NCBI RefSeq assembly: GCF_002197685.1
Contig: NZ_NBBI01000004.1
Location: forward strand, 186,001 to 250,000
Source of the DNA: Sphingomonas dokdonensis
GTDB taxonomy: Bacteria; Pseudomonadota; Alphaproteobacteria; Sphingomonadales; Sphingomonadaceae
Length of the DNA stretch: 64,000 nucleotides
Direction of reading: 5' to 3'
The first letter of the stretch is position 1. Each line of letters opens with the position of its first letter. The notes beneath the pieces were generated by a model that made no database searches, was not told the origin of the DNA, and saw only the letters and a list, made by a program, of their open reading frames with translations. The position numbers and the translations under genes are program-made. Below, piece after piece: positions 20,128 to 28,318 of this stretch.

Positions 20128-21048
20128 ATGCCCTACCTCCTCGCCTCCGACCTCCCCACCGAATCCGCCGGCAAGCGCTTCCGCGCCGGCCTTGAGCGTC
20201 CCGGCATCTTCCAGCTTCCCGGCGCGCACAACGGCCAGTCGGCGATCCAGGCGCGCAACGCCGGGTTCGACGGCCTGTACCTGTCGGGCGCGGCGATGAC
20301 CGCGTCGATGGGTCTGCCCGATCTCGGCATCATCACCGTCGACGAAGTCGCCTTCTTCATCCGCCAGATTGCGCGATCGTCGGGCCTGCCGCTGCTCGTC
20401 GATGGCGACACCGGCTATGGCGAGGCGCTGAACGTCATGCACATGGTCCGCACGTTCGAGGATGCCGGCGCAGGCGCGGTCCACCTCGAGGACCAGATCC
20501 TGCCCAAGAAGTGCGGCCACCTGAATGGCAAGAACCTCGTCTCGGCGATGGACATGGCCACCAAGGTCGCCGCCGCGAAGAAGGCCGCGCGCGACATCGT
20601 GATCGTCGCGCGCACCGACGCCGCCGGTGTCGAAGGCTTCGACGCCGCGGTCGATCGCGCCAAGCTCTATGTCGAGGCCGGTGCCGACGCGATCTTCCCC
20701 GAGGCGCTCAACACGCGCGAGATGTTCGAGAAATTCGCCAAGGCGGTGCCGAACGTGCCGCTGCTCGCCAACATGACCGAATTCGGCAAGACGCCCTTCT
20801 ACACCGCGACCGAGTTCGAGGAGATGGGCTACAAGATGGTGATCTGGCCGGTGTCCTCCCTGCGCGTCGCCAACAAGGCGCAGGCCGAACTCTATGCCTC
20901 GATCAAGGAACATGGCGGCACCCACAAGTACGTCGATCGCATGCAGACCCGCCAGGAACTGTACGACACGATCGGCCTGCATGATTTTGAGGAACTCGAC
21001 GCCAGCATCATCAAGACGATCGTCCCGGTGATGCCGCAGGAGGGCTAA
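20128..21048 (+). CDS. prpB: 2-methylisocitrate lyase
   Basis: A 306-residue isocitrate-lyase-superfamily enzyme that splits 2-methylisocitrate into pyruvate and succinate. It carries the metal-site DGDTGYG, the HLEDQ segment and the catalytic-loop motif KKCGHLNGK, plus ARTDA. PGAHNGQSAIQARNAGF near the N-terminus is typical. It ends the structural genes of the propionate locus; the regulator follows 316 bp later. Confidence 0.95.
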   Translation: MPYLLASDLPTESAGKRFRAGLERPGIFQLPGAHNGQSAIQARNAGFDGLYLSGAAMTASMGLPDLGIITVDEVAFFIRQIARSSGLPLLVDGDTGYGEALNVMHMVRTFEDAGAGAVHLEDQILPKKCGHLNGKNLVSAMDMATKVAAAKKAARDIVIVARTDAAGVEGFDAAVDRAKLYVEAGADAIFPEALNTREMFEKFAKAVPNVPLLANMTEFGKTPFYTATEFEEMGYKMVIWPVSSLRVANKAQAELYASIKEHGGTHKYVDRMQTRQELYDTIGLHDFEELDASIIKTIVPVMPQEG

Positions 21049-21067
21049 GGCTCGCCCCCGTATCCCA

Positions 21068-21164
21068 CGTCATCCCGGCCCCCGCGCCGGGGTCCAACAG
21101 CCCGCAAACGTTGACACCAAAGTGTACGCGGCACCTTGGATCCCGGATCAAGTCCGGGATGACG
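21068..21164. repeat. Intergenic palindromic repeat, copy 3
   Basis: A 97-bp element CGTCATCCCGGCC...GTCCGGGATGACG just after prpB. It shares terminal and arm sequence with copies 1, 2 and 4, and could also end prp transcription. Confidence 0.8.
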
Positions 21165-21194
21165 ATCGTGGGTAAGGCAGCCGACCACCCAAAT

Positions 21195-21288
21195 GTCATG
21201 CCGGCCTCGTGCCGGCATCCACGCTTCCGCGCTTCCAACGCTGGTGAAGTTCTCGGACGGGTGGATGCCGGCACGAGGCCGGCATGAC
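21195..21288. repeat. Intergenic palindromic repeat, copy 4 (perfect 28-bp arms)
   Basis: The two outer 28-base arms (21195-21222 and 21261-21288) are exact reverse complements, around a 38-base centre. The arms begin GTCATGCCGG and end CCGGCATGAC. Perfect arms suggest a recently moved or actively maintained element compared with the degenerate other copies. Confidence 0.85.
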
Positions 21289-21295
21289 GCATCTG

Positions 21296-21312
21296 TTCGC
21301 AACATCCGCAAC
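21296..21312. promoter_or_regulatory. Candidate autoregulatory site before the RamB-like gene
   Basis: TTCGCAACATCCGCAAC contains CGCAAC twice, 9 bp apart. It shares TTCGCAAC with the operator at 14642 and ATCCGCAAC with the complement of 14717-14725. This supports one regulator acting at both promoters. Confidence 0.45.
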
Positions 21313-21364
21313 GCGCTACCATCCACCGCACCACGGGCGCCCTGCCCGCTGCGAAGGAAGCGAA

Positions 21365-22765
21365 GTGCGGAAAACCTTCATGGGCGTGCGCCTGCGCCGC
21401 CTGCGCGAGGAGCGCGGCCTGAAGCAGGTCGAGCTCGCCCAGGCGCTCGGCATCTCGACCAGCTACCTGAACCAGATCGAGCAGAACCAACGCCCGCTCA
21501 CCGTCCCCGTCCTGCTCAAGATCAACCAGGCGTTCGGCATCGACGTCCAGCTCTTCTCGGAAGACGAGGAGGCGCGCCTCATCACCGATCTGCGCGACAG
21601 CCTGACCGAAGCCCCCGAGCCGATCGCCCTTGCCGAAATTCGCGAACTCGCCACCAACATGCCCGCGGTCGCCCGCACGCTGATCGCGCTCCACCGCCGC
21701 CAGCGCGACCTGACCGAACGCAACGAGGCAATGGCCGCGCAGCTTGGCGATCAGTGGATCGAGGGCGGCGGCGCGCGCATGCCGTTCGAGCAGGTCCGCG
21801 AGCTGTTCTACGCCAACTACAATCATATCGAGCCGCTCGATCAGGCGGCGGAGCGCCTCTACAAGGAGGCCGGCTTCGCCCCGCGCCGTGTCCACGCCGG
21901 GCTGATCGAGCGCCTGCGCACCCGCCACGGCATCGCCGTCGCGCTGGCGGAGCCCGGCGCGGTGCAGCGCCGCTACGATCCCGCGACCCGCACGCTCCAC
22001 GTCTCGCCTGATCTGCGTCAGGGGCAGCAGGCGTTCCAGATGGCGACCCAGCTCGCCTTCCTCGAGCTCGGCGACTTGATCGACCGCCTTGCCGACGATC
22101 CGATCCTCACCGGTCCCGAGGCACGCCGCCTCGCCCGCATCGGCCTCGCCAATTACTTCGCCGGCGCGCTCCTCCTCCCCTATGCCGATTTCCTCGCCGC
22201 GGCGGAGGCGCAGGCGTATGACATCGAGAAACTCGGCCGCCATTTCGGCGTCGGGTTCGAGACGATCTGCCACCGCCTCTCCACGCTCCAGCGCCCCGAG
22301 GCGCGCGGCGTGCCGTTCTTCTTCATCCGCGTCGATCGCGCCGGCAACATCTCCAAGCGTCAGTCCGCCACCGATTTCCACTTTTCCCGCGTCGGCGGCA
22401 GCTGCCCCTTGTGGAAAGTGTACGAGGCGTTCGTTCAGCCCGGCCGCGTGCTGCGCCAGGTCGCGCAGATGCCCGATGGCCGCACCTACCTGTGGGTGGC
22501 GCGCACCGTGCGCCGCACCGCCGGCGCCTTCGGCGAACCCGGCAAGACCTTCGCCATCGCGCTAGGCTGCGACATCCGCCATGCGCCCAAGCTGGTCTAT
22601 TCGCGCGGCTTCGACCTCACCGATCCGCGCGCCGCCACGCCGATCGGCGTCGGCTGCAAGGTGTGCGAGCGCACCGCCTGCCCGCAGCGCGCCTTTCCCA
22701 TGATCGGCCGCGCCGTCGCCGCCGACGAGAACCGCGCCACCCTCACCCCCTACCCGGTGGCCTGA
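21365..22765 (+). CDS. RamB/PrpR-type XRE regulator of short-chain acyl metabolism
   Basis: A 466-residue regulator. Residues ~6-65 form an XRE helix-turn-helix (GVRLRRLREERGLKQVELAQ...SYLNQIEQNQRPL). A central IrrE/ImmA-like region (about 150-300) and a C-terminal DUF2083-like domain follow, with cysteines in GVGCKVCERTACPQR. This is the architecture of RamB, mycobacterial PrpR and ScfR-type proteins, which sense short-chain acyl-CoA and control propionate or acetate genes. The start is a GTG at 21365 behind GAAGGAAG. Next to prpB, it most likely controls the acnD-prpB genes. The conserved cysteines could hold an Fe-S cluster, as reported for PrpR. Confidence 0.88.
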   Translation: MRKTFMGVRLRRLREERGLKQVELAQALGISTSYLNQIEQNQRPLTVPVLLKINQAFGIDVQLFSEDEEARLITDLRDSLTEAPEPIALAEIRELATNMPAVARTLIALHRRQRDLTERNEAMAAQLGDQWIEGGGARMPFEQVRELFYANYNHIEPLDQAAERLYKEAGFAPRRVHAGLIERLRTRHGIAVALAEPGAVQRRYDPATRTLHVSPDLRQGQQAFQMATQLAFLELGDLIDRLADDPILTGPEARRLARIGLANYFAGALLLPYADFLAAAEAQAYDIEKLGRHFGVGFETICHRLSTLQRPEARGVPFFFIRVDRAGNISKRQSATDFHFSRVGGSCPLWKVYEAFVQPGRVLRQVAQMPDGRTYLWVARTVRRTAGAFGEPGKTFAIALGCDIRHAPKLVYSRGFDLTDPRAATPIGVGCKVCERTACPQRAFPMIGRAVAADENRATLTPYPVA

Positions 22766-22793
22766 ACCGCGGAACGCCGACAGAACGATCCTC

Positions 22794-22812
22794 GATAATG
22801 AAAGTCGGTTGC
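22794..22812. promoter_or_regulatory. Weak Fur-box-like site before TonB receptor
   Basis: GATAATGAAAGTC matches 11 of the first 13 bases of the classic iron box, but the second half is poor. It lies 53-71 bp upstream of a siderophore-type receptor. Confidence is low. Confidence 0.3.
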
Positions 22813-22864
22813 AATAAGGCAGTGATCGTTCTACCCGCCCGCTCATCGAACTCGGGAGGGCCTA

Positions 22865-25015
22865 ATGAGTGTCATGAGCATGTTGCTCGCCAGCGTCGCC
22901 AGCGTGGCGGCGCCCGTCGCGGTCGAGGAGCCGCAGCGCGGCGACGACATCGTCGTTACCGGTGATCGCAGCGAGGGCAGCGACGATTACGGCGTGAAGA
23001 CGCAGCGCACCGCCACGCGCATCGAGCTGAGCCAGCGCGAAACGCCGCAATCGATCAGCGTCGTCACCCGCGCGCAGATCGAGGATTTCCAGCTCAACGA
23101 CGTCAACGCCCTGCTCACCACCGTGCCCGGCGTCAGCGTGCTCACGTCCGACACCGACCGTATCTATTATTCGGCGCGCGGCTTCGACATTCAGACCTTC
23201 CAGATCGATGGCGTCGGCCTGCCCTTCTCCTTCGGCATCCAGACCGGTTCGATCGATACCGCCATCTACGACCGCGTCGAGGTGGTCCGCGGCGCACCCG
23301 GCCTGCTCTCGCCGACCGGCAACCCCTCCGCCGTCGTCAATTTCGTCCGCAAGCGCCCCTATCGCGAGCTGAAGGCGTCGGCGAGCGCGCAATATGGCTC
23401 GTTCGACAATCTGCGCCTCGATGCCGATGTCAGCGTGCCGATCACCCGCGACGGCTCGATCCGCGCTCGCGCCGTCGGCGCCTACCTCGATACCGACAGC
23501 CATCTCGATCGCTACGGCCTCAAGCGCTGGACCGGCTATGGCATCGTCGAGGCCGACATCGGCCCCAACACCGTGCTCAGCGGCGGCTACGGCCATCAGG
23601 ATCACCGCAGCCGCGGCGCGATGTGGGGCGCCATCCCGCTCTATTATACCGACGGCACGCGGCTGGAGTTCGGCCGCGACGCCAATTACGCGCCCGAATG
23701 GTCGTCATGGGGCGTGATCGACCGCCAGATCTTCGGCGACATCACGCATGATTTCGGCAACGGCTGGACGGGCAAGCTCTCCGTCCTGCGCCGCGCGATC
23801 AGCGAGGATGACACGCTGTTCTACGTCTACGGCAATCCGGTGCGCGGTGCGCCGGGCGGCATCGACGTCGGCGATCCGGCCAACCCGGACGACACCCGCG
23901 CGATCTTCAGCTACCCCGGCGCGTTCCGCGGCCAGACCCGCAACCTGACGATCGACGGCTATCTCAGCGGCAAGCTGGCGGTCGGCGGGCGCGATCACGA
24001 GGTGGTGCTCGGCCTGCAGCGCGGCGCGGAAAAGTACCGCCAATATTCCAGCTACGATTACAGCCAGGTCGGCATCCCGCTGTCGCTCGACACCTTCTTC
24101 CAGGGCAATTTCCCGAAGGTGAACTTCCCCGAGCCGTACGAACTCAGCCTCGACACCCATCTGGTGCGCGAGACGATCTACGGCCTCGTGCGGCTGAACC
24201 CCAGCGACCAGCTCAAGATCATGCTCGGCGGCAATTACACCCACGCCACCAGCGAGGGCGATTCCTACGGCACCCCGCAGGCATACGACCGGTCGCGCTT
24301 CTCGCCCTTCGTCGGCGCGACGTTCGACGTCACGTCGAACCTCAGCCTCTACGGCAGCTACGCCAAGATCTTCCGCCCGCAGGTAGAGGTCAGCGCCACC
24401 AACGAGATCCTGCCGCCGATCGTCGGCGACAATCTGGAGGCCGGCATCAAGGGCGAATGGTTCGGCGGGCGCCTCTACGCCAGCGCGGCGGTCTTCCAGG
24501 CACGCCAGAACAACACCGCCTTCGGCCAGTTCGACCCCGCGCTCGGCCGCACCGTCTTCACCCCCGTCGATGCCAAGTCGCAGGGGATCGAGCTGGAATT
24601 CGGCGGCGAGCTCGCCCCCGGCCTCCAGGCGACCGGCGGCTTCACCACCATGCGCATCCGCGACGAGGACGATCAGCCCGAGCGCACCTTCGTGCCGCGC
24701 AACATCGGCCGACTGAACCTCACCTATTCGCCGCCTTCGCTGCCGAAGCTGAAGCTCGGCACGTCGATCCAGTATCAAAGCAGTTTCTACTTCGAACCCG
24801 GCGGGCTGACCCCGGCGGGCGATCCGATCCGGCTCGAACAGGGCGATTACGTGCTGGCCGACCTGATGGCCCGTTACGAGCTGACCCCCAATGTCGCGGT
24901 CGGCGTCAACGTGCGCAACGTCACGAACCACCGGTATCTCAGCGCGCTGACCTTCGACCAGAGCTACTACGGCCCGCCGCGCACCGTGCTCGGCACCGTC
25001 AGCTTCCGTTACTGA
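22865..25015 (+). CDS. TonB-dependent siderophore receptor
   Basis: A 716-residue outer-membrane receptor of the FhuE/FpvA-like siderophore family, without an N-terminal signalling domain. A short signal peptide is followed by the TonB box DDIVVTGD, then a plug with ETPQSISVVTR, DVNALLTTVPGVSV, ARGFDIQTFQIDGV and VEVVRGAPGLLSPTGNPSAVVNFVRKRP. The barrel ends in VSFRY. ATG at 22865 sits behind GGGAGGG. It is convergent with murQ and has no siderophore gene nearby, so a xenosiderophore is the likely ligand; it is probably not part of the cell-wall island to its right. Confidence 0.9.
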   Translation: MSVMSMLLASVASVAAPVAVEEPQRGDDIVVTGDRSEGSDDYGVKTQRTATRIELSQRETPQSISVVTRAQIEDFQLNDVNALLTTVPGVSVLTSDTDRIYYSARGFDIQTFQIDGVGLPFSFGIQTGSIDTAIYDRVEVVRGAPGLLSPTGNPSAVVNFVRKRPYRELKASASAQYGSFDNLRLDADVSVPITRDGSIRARAVGAYLDTDSHLDRYGLKRWTGYGIVEADIGPNTVLSGGYGHQDHRSRGAMWGAIPLYYTDGTRLEFGRDANYAPEWSSWGVIDRQIFGDITHDFGNGWTGKLSVLRRAISEDDTLFYVYGNPVRGAPGGIDVGDPANPDDTRAIFSYPGAFRGQTRNLTIDGYLSGKLAVGGRDHEVVLGLQRGAEKYRQYSSYDYSQVGIPLSLDTFFQGNFPKVNFPEPYELSLDTHLVRETIYGLVRLNPSDQLKIMLGGNYTHATSEGDSYGTPQAYDRSRFSPFVGATFDVTSNLSLYGSYAKIFRPQVEVSATNEILPPIVGDNLEAGIKGEWFGGRLYASAAVFQARQNNTAFGQFDPALGRTVFTPVDAKSQGIELEFGGELAPGLQATGGFTTMRIRDEDDQPERTFVPRNIGRLNLTYSPPSLPKLKLGTSIQYQSSFYFEPGGLTPAGDPIRLEQGDYVLADLMARYELTPNVAVGVNVRNVTNHRYLSALTFDQSYYGPPRTVLGTVSFRY

Positions 25016-25022
25016 CCGATGC

Positions 25023-25049
25023 GCCGCGCGGTGGCGATCACCGCGCGGC
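25023..25049. terminator. Bidirectional hairpin between TonB receptor and murQ
   Basis: GCCGCGCGGTG and CACCGCGCGGC form a perfect 11-bp stem around a 5-base loop, covering the last codons and stop of murQ and lying 8 bp after the receptor stop. There is no T-run, but the location between convergent genes fits a two-way stop. Confidence 0.55.
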
Positions 25050-25916
25050 CATCGCCGCCGACAGACTGCCGTCATGCGCGCGCAGCAGCGCGTCCGCCTC
25101 GCTCCGCGACGCACCCTGCGCGATCAGCACCGCCGCGCGGATATCCTCGTTTGCCGTATCCAGCGCCGCCGCCGCCGCCGCGCGCGACACGCCGGCAAGA
25201 TCCGCCACCATCGCCTCGGCCCGCCCGCGCAGCTTGCGGTTGGACACGCGCATGTTCACCATCAGCCCGCGATGCACCAGCCCGCGGCGCACCATGATCG
25301 TGGTGGACAGGAGGTTCAGCACCGCCTTCTGCGCCGTGCCCGCCTTCATCCGCGTCGACCCCGCCACCACCTCGCTGCCGGTGTCGACCAGGATGCCATG
25401 TTCCGCCGCGGTCAGCAGGCCTTGTCCGGGATTGTTCGCTACCCCGATCGTCAGCGCCCCCGCCGCGCGCGCCGCCTCGATCACCGCCACCGTGAAGGGC
25501 GTGCGCCCACTCGCCGCCACCCCGATCACCACATCGCGCGCGCCGACCATAGTCTCCGCCACCGCGACCCGCCCGGCCGCCGCATCGTCCTCCGCGCCCT
25601 CCACGCTTTCTAAGAGCGCGCCCGGCCCACCCGCCATCAGGAAGACGCAGCGCTCCTGCGGCCAGTTATAGGTCGGGAACAGCTCCACCCCATCCTGCAC
25701 CGCGACCCGGCCCGACGTGCCCGCCCCGGCGTAGATCAGCCGGCCATCATCGCCCAGCCGCCGCGCCGCCGTTTCGGCCGCCGCCGCGATTGCGCCCACC
25801 TGGCCCTTGATCGCCGCGATCGCCGCCATCTGCCCCTCGAGCATCGCCTCGACGGCAGTGGCGGACGGCCATTGGTCGAGCGATACGTAGCGCGGATCGA
25901 CGGTTTCGGTGCTCAT
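25038..25916 (-). CDS. murQ: N-acetylmuramic acid 6-phosphate etherase
   Basis: A 292-residue SIS-domain enzyme that cleaves the lactyl ether of MurNAc-6-phosphate, giving GlcNAc-6-phosphate and D-lactate in the cytoplasm. Motifs: LIYAGAGTSGRVAVQDGVE, ESVEGAEDD with the catalytic Glu region, VVIGVAASGRTPF, and EVVAGSTRMKAGTAQK. It starts at 25916 (MSTETVDPRY), 4 bp after the stop of the oxidase gene. The order kinase - D-lactate dehydrogenase - etherase in one operon makes functional sense: the etherase releases D-lactate for the gene before it. Confidence 0.95.
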   Translation of the reverse strand: MSTETVDPRYVSLDQWPSATAVEAMLEGQMAAIAAIKGQVGAIAAAAETAARRLGDDGRLIYAGAGTSGRVAVQDGVELFPTYNWPQERCVFLMAGGPGALLESVEGAEDDAAAGRVAVAETMVGARDVVIGVAASGRTPFTVAVIEAARAAGALTIGVANNPGQGLLTAAEHGILVDTGSEVVAGSTRMKAGTAQKAVLNLLSTTIMVRRGLVHRGLMVNMRVSNRKLRGRAEAMVADLAGVSRAAAAAALDTANEDIRAAVLIAQGASRSEADALLRAHDGSLSAAMAAR

Positions 25917-25920
25917 CGTT

Positions 25921-27300
25921 TCATTCTTCCGCAAAGATCTTGCCCGGGTTCATCAGCCCCGCCGGATCGATCGCCGCCTTGATCCGCCGCATCAGCGCGA
26001 CCGCATCGGCGCCATGCTCGCGCACCAGCGCGCCGCGCTTGCCGATCCCGATGCCATGCTCGCCGGTGCAGGTACCGCCGACCGACAGCGCATAGTCGAT
26101 CAGCTCTTCGTTCACCGCCCGCGCCTTGGCCCATCCCGCCGCATCGTCGCGCCGCAGGACGAAGAAGACATGGTAATTGCCGTCGCCGACATGCCCCAGG
26201 ATCGGCGCCAGCAGCCCGGCCGCGTCGATCGCCGCGCGCGCGCCGCTGATCGCGCCGGCCAGCTTGGAGATCGGCACACAGATGTCGGTCGACCAGGTCA
26301 CGGCATCCGTCACCATCGCGCGCGCCGCCGGCAACGCCGCATGCCGCGCCCGCCACAGCCGGCGCTGCTCGTCGCGATCGGCGGAGATCGTCAGCGCGCC
26401 GCCGCCATGCTCCGCGCCGATCGCCGACAGCATCTCGCGCTGTTCCGCCACCCCACGCGGCGACCCGTGCAGTTCGACGAACAAGGTCGGCTGTTCGGCC
26501 AGCGTCAGCCCCGCATAGGCATTGCACGCCCGGATCGCGACCGGATCGAGCAGCTCCATGCGCGCCACCGGCACGCCGCTCTGGATCGTCTCGATCACCG
26601 TCTGCACCGCGCCATCGAGGCTGTCGAAGCCCCAGCTGCCGGCCAGCACCGCCTCGGGTATCCCGTGCAGCCGCACGCTCGCCTCGACGATCAGCCCCAG
26701 CGTCCCCTCCGATCCGGCGAACAGGTGCGTCAGGTCGTAGCCGGCGGCGGACTTGCGCGCCCGGCTGCCGGTGCGGATCAGGGTGCCGTCGGGCAGCACC
26801 ACGCGCAGCCCCAGCACATTTTCGCGCATCGTGCCGTAGCGCACCGCGTTCGTGCCCGACGCCCGCGTCGAGATCATCCCGCCCAGCGTCGCATTCGCGC
26901 CCGGATCGATCGGAAAGAACAGCCCGGTCGCGCGCAATTCCTCGTTCAGCGCCTCGCGCGTCACCCCCGGCTCCACCACGCAGAGCAGATCCTCGGGCGC
27001 GACCTCCAGCACCCGGTTCATGCCCGACAGGTCGACCGAGACCGCGCCCGCCACCGCGCCGGCATTCCCCTCAAGCGAGGTGCCGACGCCCAGCGGCACC
27101 ACCGGCACGCCCGCCGCGTGCGCCGCCGCCATCAGCATCTGCACGTCTTCGATCGTGCGCGGTTGCGCCACCACATCGGGCATGCCCGCCGCATGGTGCC
27201 CCTCGGCCGCCATGAACTGCGCCCGGCCCGCCTCATGCGCGATCCACCGCTCGCCGAACCGTCCCGCCAGCATGTCGCCAAGGCCAAGCAGCGCGCTCAT
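25921..27300 (-). CDS. FAD-linked D-lactate dehydrogenase (GlcD/Dld family)
   Basis: A 459-residue flavoprotein of the FAD-linked oxidase C-terminal family. The FAD-binding half carries VVPLGVGTSLEGNAG, DPGANATLGGMISTRASGTNAVRYGT and FAGSEGTLGLI; the substrate half carries GHVGDGNYHVFF and the end motif GEHGIGIGKR...DPAGLMNPGKI. The family includes D-lactate, glycolate and D-2-hydroxyglutarate dehydrogenases. Lying between a sugar kinase and MurQ, D-lactate from the etherase is the obvious substrate, with pyruvate as product and electrons passed to the respiratory chain. Its start overlaps the kinase stop by four bases. Confidence 0.85.
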   Translation of the reverse strand: MSALLGLGDMLAGRFGERWIAHEAGRAQFMAAEGHHAAGMPDVVAQPRTIEDVQMLMAAAHAAGVPVVPLGVGTSLEGNAGAVAGAVSVDLSGMNRVLEVAPEDLLCVVEPGVTREALNEELRATGLFFPIDPGANATLGGMISTRASGTNAVRYGTMRENVLGLRVVLPDGTLIRTGSRARKSAAGYDLTHLFAGSEGTLGLIVEASVRLHGIPEAVLAGSWGFDSLDGAVQTVIETIQSGVPVARMELLDPVAIRACNAYAGLTLAEQPTLFVELHGSPRGVAEQREMLSAIGAEHGGGALTISADRDEQRRLWRARHAALPAARAMVTDAVTWSTDICVPISKLAGAISGARAAIDAAGLLAPILGHVGDGNYHVFFVLRRDDAAGWAKARAVNEELIDYALSVGGTCTGEHGIGIGKRGALVREHGADAVALMRRIKAAIDPAGLMNPGKIFAEE

Positions 27301-28178
27301 GCCGCCTTCACATCCTGCGCGGCATGGCCGGCCAGAAACAGGGCGCCGTCCAGCGCGTCGCCCTGCGGCTCGCTGAGTTGCGCCACCGTGCGCGCGCGCA
27401 GCCACGGCCGCAGATGCGGCGCCAGACCGCCGAGCAGCGCGCAGGCGGGCGCGCCGCGCTCGAAGATCGTCTCGATGAACCGCTCCACATGCCCCGCGGC
27501 ATCCTCCACGATCGATCGCGCGATCGGGTCATCGGCCTGCGCATGCTGGATCACGATCGGCGCCAGCGCGGCATAATCGGCAGGCGTCGCGCGGTCCATC
27601 CACGCGATCGCCTGCGGAATGGCATGGGCAAAGCGGGCCGCGATTGCCAGCGCCAGCGGCGTGCGCGCGGTGCGCCCGTCGAGCGCGCGCAGCGCATGCC
27701 GCATCGCCGACAGCCCCAGCGCCGCCCCGCTGCCCTCGTCCGAAATGGGAAAGCCATAGCCGCCGATGGCGAAGTCGGTATCGTTCACCCGCAACTGCGC
27801 GATACTGCCGGTCCCCAGGATCAGCGTCGCGCCATCGCGTCCGCCGTGCGCGCCAAGGTTCGCGATCGCCGCATCGGTGGCAAGCGCCACGCTGGCCAGC
27901 CCCAGGTCGATCGCACGCAGCGCCTCCGCACTGCCGGGCCGCGACAGCCCGGCAATGCCGATCCCCGCCGCGATCTCACTGCGCCGGCCTCGGTCCAGCC
28001 CCGCCGCCGCCATCGCCTGATCGATCACGTCGTTCAGAACCGCGGCCACCGCCTCCACGCCGATCCGCATGTTCGCCGGCCCGGCATTGCCGGTGCCCCG
28101 CACCTGACCGGTGCCGTCAATCAGCCGCGCGCGGCAGTGACTGCCGCCGGCGTCCACGCCAAGATACCAGGTCACCAT
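27297..28178 (-). CDS. murK: BadF/BcrA-type N-acetylhexosamine kinase (MurK-like)
   Basis: A 293-residue ASKHA-fold kinase. Motifs are YLGVDAGGSHCRARL (phosphate loop), ATDAAIANLGAHGG, LILGTGSIA and GFPISDEGSG. The BadF/BadG/BcrA/BcrD family includes human GlcNAc kinase and clostridial MurK, which phosphorylates both MurNAc and GlcNAc at O6. First gene of an operon ending in murQ, it would supply MurNAc-6-phosphate. The start at 28178 has AGAAGG nine bases upstream; an ATG at 28187 is possible. No PTS MurP is visible, so import as the free sugar or muropeptide with cytoplasmic phosphorylation is inferred. Confidence 0.82.
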   Translation of the reverse strand: MVTWYLGVDAGGSHCRARLIDGTGQVRGTGNAGPANMRIGVEAVAAVLNDVIDQAMAAAGLDRGRRSEIAAGIGIAGLSRPGSAEALRAIDLGLASVALATDAAIANLGAHGGRDGATLILGTGSIAQLRVNDTDFAIGGYGFPISDEGSGAALGLSAMRHALRALDGRTARTPLALAIAARFAHAIPQAIAWMDRATPADYAALAPIVIQHAQADDPIARSIVEDAAGHVERFIETIFERGAPACALLGGLAPHLRPWLRARTVAQLSEPQGDALDGALFLAGHAAQDVKAA

Positions 28179-28318
28179 CTCGCTCATCCTTCTGCGCCCG
28201 GCGGGCCGACGCGCGCCCATATCGGCTTGTCTTGCCGGTATAACCCATGGTGATGACAACATGCCTCATCGCCCCACCGGGATTGACGCGGCCCGCCGCG
28301 CGATGAACGATCGGTGGC

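Noticed and set aside
17464..21288. The four palindromes as a CRISPR array
   Set aside because: They are ~95-bp imperfect palindromes scattered between genes, not short regularly spaced repeats with unique spacers.
22865..25015. Including the siderophore-type receptor in the cell-wall island
   Set aside because: Its plug motifs are siderophore-type, it is convergent with murQ and a hairpin separates the two.
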